From the NCBI GenBank assembly GCA_007120055.1, contig SKOL01000248.1, positions 1 to 7,875 of the forward strand: a DNA stretch of 7,875 nucleotides, written 5' to 3'. The position numbers were made by a program, and so were the translations under genes. The notes below the pieces were generated by a model. The model saw only the letters and a list, made by a program, of their open reading frames with translations, was not told the DNA's origin and ran no database searches. Shown here one piece after another: positions 1 through 4,213 of this stretch (position 1 is the stretch's first letter; each line of letters starts with the position of its first letter). Source of the stretch: Anaerobacillus sp. (GTDB lineage Bacteria > Bacillota > Bacilli > Bacillales_H > Anaerobacillaceae).

Positions 1-76
1 GTTCAAGAGGACGAATTTGGAAACGTTGTGCAACTTTATGAATCGTATCTCCCTCACGTACAAAATACGTTTGCAA
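1..76 (-). CDS. LysM-domain protein, N-terminal fragment (cut by window edge)
   Basis: Only the first 25 codons are in the window. They read MQTYFVREGDTIHKVAQRFQ and then IRPLE, which is the opening of a LysM peptidoglycan-binding domain: an aromatic and hydrophobic strand, then the G-D-T turn, then the helix carrying xVAQRF. The start is a TTG codon at 76-74. It is chosen because a GGGGGAG Shine-Dalgarno lies 6 nt upstream and an in-frame stop lies just before that site (94-92). There is no signal peptide before the LysM domain, so the protein begins with it, as in spore-coat LysM proteins of the SafA type; that parallel is an inference. The rest of the protein, and therefore its function, is outside the window. 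Confidence 0.7.
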   Translation of the reverse strand, partial: MQTYFVREGDTIHKVAQRFQIRPLE

Positions 77-82
77 AGATGT

Positions 83-89
83 CTCCCCC
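83..89 (-). promoter_or_regulatory. Ribosome binding site fixing the TTG start of the LysM gene
   Basis: On the minus strand GGGGGAG is followed by a 6-nt spacer and TTG at 76. No ATG or GTG in frame lies near it, so this site is the main argument for a TTG initiation codon. Confidence 0.65.
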
Positions 90-105
90 TTTTATCAAGA
101 TAAAA
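90..105. repeat. Perfect 7-2-7 palindrome next to the LysM gene RBS
   Basis: TTTTATC, two bases, GATAAAA. The palindrome abuts the Shine-Dalgarno of the LysM gene and would lie in its 5' leader or over its promoter. It could be an operator or simply an AT-rich coincidence; I do not recognise a known operator. Confidence 0.4.
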
Positions 106-181
106 TGTTTGAACTAATCTTATGCTTTAAATCTGCCATTTATGTTTCAAGAAAAGTGAAAGCGTCTTGGGAATCAAAAGA

Positions 182-305
182 AGAGGCTGTCCCATAACCA
201 AAATGGCACTCACCGATAGATTCTAAATACATACCGTTGTTATAAAACAATACGTCTATATTTAGTACTTATCTATGGTGAGCTGACACTTTTCAGGCAG
301 CCTCT
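182..305. repeat. Family A inverted-repeat element, copy 1 (also possible hisJ terminator)
   Basis: The ends AGAGGCTG (182-189) and CAGCCTCT (298-305) are perfect inverted repeats. Inside, CTCACCGATAG and TCTAAATA on the left are imperfectly mirrored by TATTTAG and CTATGGTGAG on the right, so the whole unit can fold into one long imperfect hairpin. It is homologous to the element at 3960-4084: same length to within a few bases, the same end stem with AGAGGCTG replaced by AAGGGCTG, and shared internal words in the same order (ACCG-TAGA, GTCTATATT-AGTA, TGGTG, GACACTT). It lies downstream of the minus-strand histidinol-phosphatase gene. On that strand the stem is followed by TTCTTTT, so it may also end that transcript. 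No transposase is present. Confidence 0.75.
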
Positions 306-337
306 GTAATTAATTAATTTTTATTCATGAACTTTAA

Positions 338-1150
338 TTATCCTAGTGTGACCTCTTTTCGCTCTCCTTTTTCAAAAGTCATTAAAGACGTATAACCGAC
401 CGATCTGGCTAGTGCGATGGCTTCGTCAAAGTCTCGTCCTACATCATCAGGAACATGTGCATCGGAAGATAAGACGATTGGGACCCCTTTTTGATAACAT
501 AACTTAAGTAACCTAGGATCAGGATATAGATTTCCTACAGGCTTACGTAAGCCTGCTGTACTAATTTCAACACAGGTTTTGGAATCGGCTAGTGCTGTCG
601 TCGCTCGTTCATATTGTTCAAATAAAAACTGTTCATCAGTTGGCACGTAATTAAATATTTTTACTAAATCAAGGTGCCCAATAATATCAAACAAGTTCGA
701 TTGTGCTAAAGTAACTACTTGATCAAAATACCCTTTATATGTTTCCTTAATGTCTCGTAGTTCCCATTCATGTTTGAATTCTCCTAAATCAATACCGAAA
801 TCTCCAACCCAATGAATGGAACCAATTACATAATCGAAGTCATATCCCCTGATAAACTCTGCCATTTCTTCATGCTTTCCAGGTGTATAGTCCATTTCAA
901 TCGACATCTTTACATCAATACCGTTATCCCAAGCTTGATGAAATAGACTTTTATAATCTTCCATATCATAATATCTTCTTGCATCTACCCAAGGGTTACT
1001 TAAGATATTTTTTGTTTGATAAAAATGATAAGCATGTTCAGAAATACCAAAATGCTCAATTCCTTTGGCTGTGGCTTGATCAGTAAATTGCTTTAAATAT
1101 TGTAACGATAACGTTCCTCTTTCTAGGTGATTGTGATAATCTGTTAACAT
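338..1150 (-). CDS. hisJ: Histidinol-phosphatase, PHP family (HisJ/HisK type)
   Basis: The 270-residue product has the length and motif set of the HisJ/HisK histidinol-phosphate phosphatases, which dephosphorylate L-histidinol phosphate to L-histidinol in histidine synthesis in the cytosol. PHP metal-binding motifs appear in order: H6-x-H8 in DYHNH, E38-H39 in ISEHAYHF, E85 in IEMD, H113 in GSIHW, H159 in GHLD, and D230-x-H232 in SSDAH. All expected ligand positions are present, so an active trinuclear metal site is likely. The ATG at 1150 has a GAGGAG site 6 nt upstream. The gene has its own promoter (1191-1219) and no histidine gene nearby; in Bacilli this phosphatase is often unlinked to the his operon. 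Related PHP proteins hydrolyse other phosphoesters, so the substrate is inferred from family resemblance. Confidence 0.85.
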   Translation of the reverse strand: MLTDYHNHLERGTLSLQYLKQFTDQATAKGIEHFGISEHAYHFYQTKNILSNPWVDARRYYDMEDYKSLFHQAWDNGIDVKMSIEMDYTPGKHEEMAEFIRGYDFDYVIGSIHWVGDFGIDLGEFKHEWELRDIKETYKGYFDQVVTLAQSNLFDIIGHLDLVKIFNYVPTDEQFLFEQYERATTALADSKTCVEISTAGLRKPVGNLYPDPRLLKLCYQKGVPIVLSSDAHVPDDVGRDFDEAIALARSVGYTSLMTFEKGERKEVTLG

Positions 1151-1190
1151 TTTTATCTCCTCTCTATTAAAAAGTCGAACTATTTTAACT

Positions 1191-1219
1191 ATTATAACCG
1201 TTAACTTTAATATAGTGAA
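1191..1219 (-). promoter_or_regulatory. Sigma-A-type promoter of hisJ
   Basis: On the minus strand a consensus -10 TATAAT (1196-1191) lies 17 nt downstream of TTCACT (1219-1214), which matches 4 of 6 positions of the -35 consensus. The -10 ends 40 nt before the ATG, leaving room for a short leader with the GAGGAG site. Confidence 0.65.
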
Positions 1220-1248
1220 GAGAAAAAGGAATTTTTTTATACAAAACG

Positions 1249-1512
1249 TTCATGACGTAACCGTCACCATCTCATATGGAAAAGGCGGATGATTTCCTTC
1301 TCTTCGCTGTGAAGCTACTGACCTCAATCACATCCTGTGAAACTCCTTAGAGAATTCATCATGCAGCTTTGCGACGAGTAATCACAGGAGCACCCTTCTA
1401 ACGAATCTCAGAGGCTCGTTCACGAAATCATCCGCCTTTTTTATACAAACCAATCATGAAGTTCTAGCTTCACCATTTATAATGCAAAAGTCTAGTATTT
1501 ACCTTTCCGACT
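1249..1512. repeat. Family B intergenic repeat, copy 1 (head - long hairpin - head)
   Basis: This unit fills most of the 421-bp gap between hisJ and the M23 gene. It starts with a head module: TTCATGACG, TAAC, CGTCACCATC and then ATATGGAAAA, in which TGACG (1253-1257) pairs with CGTCA (1262-1266). A perfect 17-bp stem follows: AAAAGGCGGATGATTTC at 1280-1296 with its complement at 1424-1440, enclosing 127 nt. A second head copy follows at 1455-1487, where TGAAG pairs with CTTCA and CACCAT and AATG-AAAA recur. The last 25 bases, ending CCTTTCCGACT, match the end of the copy at 7063-7215. The inner loop contains CTTCGCT and CGAATCTCAGAGGCTCGTTC, words shared with the other copies. No open reading frame of note is inside. 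I do not recognise the family. Confidence 0.75.
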
Positions 1513-1543
1513 AACCAACAAGCCAACTGTCCAACTTATATAG

Positions 1544-1570
1544 AAAAGAACTGACGAAAAGGGTCAGTTC
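1544..1570 (-). terminator. Rho-independent terminator of the M23/LysM gene
   Basis: On the minus strand GAACTGAC (1570-1563), loop CCTTTTC, GTCAGTTC (1555-1548), then TTTT. The 8-bp stem is perfect and begins one base after the stop codon, so transcription would end immediately after the gene. Confidence 0.85.
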
Positions 1571-1571
1571 C

Positions 1572-2438
1572 TTAATTTTTAACTTTTAATAAAGTTCCAA
1601 CTTGAATTGTATTTCCTTTGATATCATTAAGGTTTTTTATTTCTGAAATTGAAACTCCTGATTGTTTTGAGATTTTCCATAATGTATCTCCTTGTTGAAC
1701 AACATAGTTTCCTTTCGGGACAATTTTCAACTGATCATTCGCTAATATATTATCAGTATTCAATTCATTCCACTTTTTGATCTCGTCAATTGTTACTTGA
1801 TAACGCTCGGCCAAACTCCATAAACTATCACCATCTTTTATATCGACAAGCATAAAACCTTTCATATCTGTAGTATTCGTTACCTCTAATTCATCACTAA
1901 TATTAGAGGATGAAGCGACTTGATACTGCTGTTTCTCTAGCTCGTCCGATAAAACTAGAAAAGGGTCGATGGCATTACATTTTGACATCAACCAATTACC
2001 ATCATGAACTTCAAAATGTAAATGGTCTCCTGAAGATCGCCCCGTGTTACCGACAGTCCCTATTTTCTCACCTTCACTCACCCGCTCACCTTTTTTCACT
2101 AAACGTTCATCGAGGTGTGCATATACAGTTTCAAAGCCTTCCTGATGTTCAATAAAAATGACATTACCATACGTATTAGAGTAGTATGATTTTTTGACTA
2201 CTCCTTCATTTACTGAAACGACCGTTGTCCCCCTTGGGGCTGCAATATCAATCCCGTAATGCTTTCCATTTCTCGTTCCAAATGTATCGGTAATAAGGCC
2301 TTCAGTAGGCCAAATAAAATGAACTCGTTCATATTTATCATACGATTCTGCAAATGATACTGTAGTACTTAAAAACAATAAACCTATTGATAATGCTACA
2401 GCAATCACAATCAAAAAACGCCTAATATAGTCGTACAT
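1572..2438 (-). CDS. Secreted M23 metallopeptidase with two C-terminal LysM domains
   Basis: The 288-residue product is a predicted cell-wall hydrolase. Residues 1-30 form a signal peptide: positive YIRR, a hydrophobic stretch at about 8-28, and a likely signal peptidase I site after VSFA. The lysostaphin-type M23 endopeptidase domain spans about 40-160. Zinc ligands are H60 and D64 in KHYGIDIAAP and H141 in HLHFEVHDG; H108 in YAHLD and H139 complete the catalytic set, so the enzyme should be active on peptide cross-links of peptidoglycan. Two LysM domains follow at about 197-240 (IKDGDSLWSLAERYQV) and 244-287 (VQQGDTLWKISKQSGV) and would anchor it to glycan. The ATG at 2438 has a perfect AGGAGG 5 nt upstream. 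The gene stands alone, with its own terminator. Its exact role (growth, division, sporulation or germination) cannot be read from the sequence. Confidence 0.9.
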   Translation of the reverse strand: MYDYIRRFLIVIAVALSIGLLFLSTTVSFAESYDKYERVHFIWPTEGLITDTFGTRNGKHYGIDIAAPRGTTVVSVNEGVVKKSYYSNTYGNVIFIEHQEGFETVYAHLDERLVKKGERVSEGEKIGTVGNTGRSSGDHLHFEVHDGNWLMSKCNAIDPFLVLSDELEKQQYQVASSSNISDELEVTNTTDMKGFMLVDIKDGDSLWSLAERYQVTIDEIKKWNELNTDNILANDQLKIVPKGNYVVQQGDTLWKISKQSGVSISEIKNLNDIKGNTIQVGTLLKVKN

Positions 2439-2495
2439 AAAATCCTCCTATTTTAAACTTCTTTTTTACTATCATCCTATGGAAAAACATATTTA

Positions 2496-2504
2496 TTTAT
2501 AACA
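2496..2504 (-). promoter_or_regulatory. Possible extended -10 promoter of the M23 gene
   Basis: On the minus strand TGT-TATAAA (2504-2496) fits a TGn-extended -10, ending 57 nt before the ATG. The -35 at a 16-nt spacing, TTAGAG, is poor. This is the best candidate in the spacer, and it overlaps the edge of a degenerate family B head. Confidence 0.3.
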
Positions 2505-2510
2505 AAAATA

Positions 2511-2574
2511 TTCATGACTCTAACCTCTCACCAGTATATACTCGTCAACCGTTTTCCCTTTTACTTCGGAAAAC
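2511..2574. repeat. Degenerate family B head followed by a small hairpin
   Basis: TTCATGAC-TCTAACC-TCTCACCA-GTATATA (2511-2538) follows the layout of the family B head at 1249-1280 (TTCATGACG-TAAC-CGTCACCATC-TCATATG). It is followed by a perfect 7-bp hairpin, GTTTTCC (2551-2557) and GGAAAAC (2568-2574). The long stem of the full copies is absent, so this would be a decayed or truncated copy. The resemblance is short and could be partly chance. Confidence 0.4.
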
Positions 2575-2613
2575 AACTCCGTTGAAAATGCTTGTTAAAA
2601 ATTTAGTCTTCTT

Positions 2614-2632
2614 TATAAACCGAACGTTTATA
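2614..2632. repeat. Operator-like palindrome upstream of the M23 gene
   Basis: TATAAAC (2614-2620), CGAAC, GTTTATA (2626-2632): a perfect 7-bp inverted repeat with a 5-base centre. It lies about 175 bp before the M23 start and just outside the pduO terminator. Nothing identifies a binding protein. Confidence 0.3.
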
Positions 2633-2682
2633 TGATTTTCCAATAATCGTATTATTTATTCATTAACGAATTCGAAAGTTCT

Positions 2683-2713
2683 AAAAAGAGGTAGCCCGAT
2701 TACGGCCACCCCT
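2683..2713 (-). terminator. Rho-independent terminator of the adenosyltransferase gene
   Basis: On the minus strand AGGGGTGGCC (2713-2704), loop GTAATCG, GGCTACCTCT (2696-2687), then a run of T ending at 2683. The 10-bp stem includes two G-U pairs. It lies 18 nt after the stop codon. Confidence 0.8.
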
Positions 2714-2731
2714 ATATTCTCATTAGTAAAT

Positions 2732-3322
2732 TTAATCCTTAGTTTTATTATCTTTGAACACTAATGCACTACGTTCATATTCGACATCTTTTACACTTAG
2801 GCGAAAGTTTATAACCCTCGCTATTGCAAAAAAGTAATCTGATAACCTGTTTAAGTATTTTAATACAACCTGATTAGTTTGATCCATTTTATCTAATTGA
2901 ACAACTAAGCGCTCTGCTCTCCGAGTTACCGTTCGACATACGTGGATAGCCGAAGATGCTTTTGAACCACCAGGTAAAATAAACTTCTGAATAGGTGGAG
3001 CTTCATCCGTATAAGCATCAATACGTTCTTCTAAAAAAGTTACCATTTCCTCATTAGCCTTTAAATTTTTTTCCTTGGATATTATTGCTAAATCGCCACC
3101 GCAATCAAATAATTCATGTTGAATTTTTTCTAATTCTTTAATGATATCCCGAAATAACTCTTCACTAAGTTCAGCAATCGCCACTCCTACAAACGAATTA
3201 AGCTCGTCAACCGTTCCATACGCTTCAACGCGAACGTGATCTTTGTCCAACCTACCACCGATTACACTTGTTTTCCCTTTATCACCAGTTTTTGTGTACA
3301 ATTTCACTTCATACGCCCCCAT
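2732..3322 (-). CDS. pduO: Cob(I)alamin adenosyltransferase, PduO type
   Basis: The enzyme transfers the 5'-deoxyadenosyl group of ATP to cob(I)alamin, making coenzyme B12 in the cytosol; the family is a trimer of five-helix bundles. Family signatures are present: the N-terminal ATP-binding loop YTKTGDKGKTS (9-19), GGRLDKDHVRVEAYGTVDELNS (22-43), FDCGGDLA (72-79), ILPGG (115-119), the R-rich helix HVCRTVTRRAERLV (127-140), and LNRLSDYFF (158-166). At 196 residues it has the usual length. Two starts are possible. ATG 3322 has GAGGT 9 nt upstream. GTG 3307 gives MKLYTKTGDKG, the common N-terminus of the family, with GGGGG 8 nt upstream. The gene diverges from moaB and no cobalamin pathway gene is adjacent, which fits a housekeeping salvage role. 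Confidence 0.93.
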   Translation of the reverse strand: MGAYEVKLYTKTGDKGKTSVIGGRLDKDHVRVEAYGTVDELNSFVGVAIAELSEELFRDIIKELEKIQHELFDCGGDLAIISKEKNLKANEEMVTFLEERIDAYTDEAPPIQKFILPGGSKASSAIHVCRTVTRRAERLVVQLDKMDQTNQVVLKYLNRLSDYFFAIARVINFRLSVKDVEYERSALVFKDNKTKD

Positions 3323-3344
3323 TCTTTAACTACCTCTTCATTTT

Positions 3345-3350
3345 ATTATA
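3345..3350 (-). promoter_or_regulatory. -10 box of the adenosyltransferase gene
   Basis: A perfect TATAAT on the minus strand sits 22 nt before the ATG at 3322. The -35 region is weak (TGTTTC at 17 nt). Transcription would start at about 3338, almost on the GAGGT site of the ATG. That makes the downstream GTG start at 3307 a real alternative. Confidence 0.45.
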
Positions 3351-3399
3351 CAAATTCCATCCTCCATGAAACAGTGTTTTTTTCCTTTTTTTCAAATTA

Positions 3400-3408
3400 T
3401 GATATAAT
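3400..3408 (+). promoter_or_regulatory. Extended -10 promoter of moaB
   Basis: TGA-TATAAT (3400-3408) is a TGn-extended consensus -10. The -35 region is only a T-rich stretch, as is common with extended -10 promoters. It lies 34 nt before the moaB ATG and back to back with the divergent pduO promoter. Confidence 0.7.
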
Positions 3409-3428
3409 CCACTGTGAAAACAATATTT

Positions 3429-3435
3429 GGGAGGG
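3429..3435 (+). promoter_or_regulatory. Ribosome binding site fixing the moaB start
   Basis: GGGAGGG lies 7 nt before the ATG at 3443. The frame is open for 69 more codons upstream, but that part lies upstream of and across the promoter and covers the divergent gene, so it is not coding. Confidence 0.8.
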
Positions 3436-3442
3436 TTTACAG

Positions 3443-3958
3443 ATGGGAGTAGAAGAACATCGAAAAGAAGCACCGAAATCAGTTAATGTTATGATTATCA
3501 CTGTTTCTGATACACGTACGAAAGATACAGATAAAAGCGGTCAGCTTATGAAAGAGTTATTAGAAGTTGGTCCCTATGAAGTTGTCGACTATCATATCGT
3601 TAAAGATGAATACACAGAGATTCAAACATTAATTCGCGAGGCATCTGAACGCCCTGAAGTTGAAGCTGTTTTACTAAATGGTGGAACTGGTATTACGTTT
3701 AGAGATACTACATACGAAGCTGTAAGAGATATGCTGGATAAAGAAATGCCTGGTTTCGGAGAGATTTTCAGATATTTAAGTTATGCAGAAGATATCGGCC
3801 CAGCTGCTATTTTAAGTAGAGCAATTGCTGGAGTTAGAGGAGCAACGGCAATATTTTCAATGCCAGGATCGTCTGGTGCCGTAAAACTTGCGATGAACAA
3901 ACTAATTGTTCCAGAATTAGCACACGTCATGCGTGAAATTTATAAAGATAAGAAGTAA
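3443..3958 (+). CDS. moaB: Molybdenum cofactor biosynthesis protein MoaB
   Basis: The 171-residue product belongs to the MoaB/MogA family, which binds molybdopterin and adenylates it ahead of molybdenum insertion; the cofactor serves nitrate reductase, formate dehydrogenase and similar enzymes. Visible family features are the first strand NVMIITVSDTRT (15-26), the molybdopterin-binding loop NGGTGITFRDTT (79-90), MPGFGEIFR (102-110), and the C-terminal SMPGSSGAVKLAMNKLIVPEL (139-159, with the conserved glycine-rich turn). Length and termini are normal. The start is set by the GGGAGGG site and extended -10 promoter. It is a single-gene unit ended by the hairpin at 3960-4084 and converges on resE. 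Placement beside the ResDE redox regulators fits a link to anaerobic respiration, but that is inference. MogA is the main alternative name; the lack of extra domains and the length favour MoaB. Confidence 0.92.
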   Translation: MGVEEHRKEAPKSVNVMIITVSDTRTKDTDKSGQLMKELLEVGPYEVVDYHIVKDEYTEIQTLIREASERPEVEAVLLNGGTGITFRDTTYEAVRDMLDKEMPGFGEIFRYLSYAEDIGPAAILSRAIAGVRGATAIFSMPGSSGAVKLAMNKLIVPELAHVMREIYKDKK

Positions 3959-3959
3959 T

Positions 3960-4084
3960 AAGGGCTGCAAAAAAAGAAAGTGTCAGACACCGTTAGAAAC
4001 CAAATATAGACGGATAATAAATTTATTCATCTATATTCAGTAAGTTCTACATGGTGTCAGACACTTGAAGGACAGCCCTTTTTT
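3960..4084. repeat. Family A inverted-repeat element, copy 2; moaB terminator
   Basis: The end stem is AAGGGCTG (3960-3967) with CAGCCCTT (4073-4080). It runs straight into a T tract on the plus strand, so it can end moaB, whose stop is two bases before the stem. Just inside are AAGTGTCAGACACC (3978-3991) and GGTGTCAGACACTT (4053-4066), inverted repeats apart from the central base. Further in, AATATAGACGGATAATAAA is mirrored imperfectly by TTTATTCATCTATATT. The whole 121-bp unit can form one long hairpin and is homologous to the element at 182-305. No coding content. Confidence 0.8.
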
Positions 4085-4151
4085 AATGTACAATTCACAA
4101 TGTACAATTGATGGTAAAGTTTCGCTTCGAAGCTTTACCATCAATAATTGT
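4085..4151. repeat. Small palindromic element with an 11-bp direct repeat
   Basis: AATGTACAATT occurs twice, at 4085-4095 and 4099-4109, separated by CAC. It is followed by a perfect 12-bp stem: TTGATGGTAAAG (4108-4119) and CTTTACCATCAA (4133-4144), around a 13-base loop containing CTTCGAAG. ACAA and TTGT extend the stem across a 3-base bulge. It looks like a miniature mobile or REP-like unit inserted next to family A copy 2; it is not part of either gene. Confidence 0.6.
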
Positions 4152-4170
4152 AGATTTTTAATTATAATTT

Positions 4171-4190
4171 AAAATGTTTCTTATGAAACA
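4171..4190 (-). terminator. Weak terminator of resE
   Basis: On the minus strand TGTTTC (4190-4185), loop ATAA, GAAACA (4180-4175), then TTTT. The 6-bp stem is AT-rich and lies 23 nt after the resE stop. If it is leaky, the hairpins at 4085-4151 and 3960-4084 stand behind it. Confidence 0.45.
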
Positions 4191-4213
4191 AGAACTTTCG
4201 TTCAGAAAAGTCT

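Noticed and set aside
883..1086. 67-codon open frame on the plus strand
   Set aside because: It lies wholly inside the histidinol-phosphatase gene on the opposite strand, has no ribosome site and no recognisable product.
1280..1440. Plus-strand terminator at the end of family B copy 1 (stem plus T run)
   Set aside because: No plus-strand gene lies upstream, and the 127-nt loop is too long for an intrinsic terminator; the repeat explanation is better.
1910..2155. 81-codon open frame on the plus strand
   Set aside because: Antisense to the M23 peptidase domain, which has all catalytic residues; no ribosome site.
3371..3415. ACAGTG/CACTGT inverted repeat around the moaB promoter as an operator
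   Set aside because: Only 6 bp arms 33 bp apart in AT-rich DNA; expected by chance.
3236..3442. 69-codon N-terminal extension of MoaB
   Set aside because: It overlaps the divergent adenosyltransferase gene and both promoters. MoaB proteins start near the GGGAGGG-preceded ATG at 3443.
3323..3442. Cobalamin riboswitch upstream of pduO
   Set aside because: The space between the divergent genes is about 120 bp including two promoters, and the pduO leader would be only some 15-30 nt, far too short for the B12 element.
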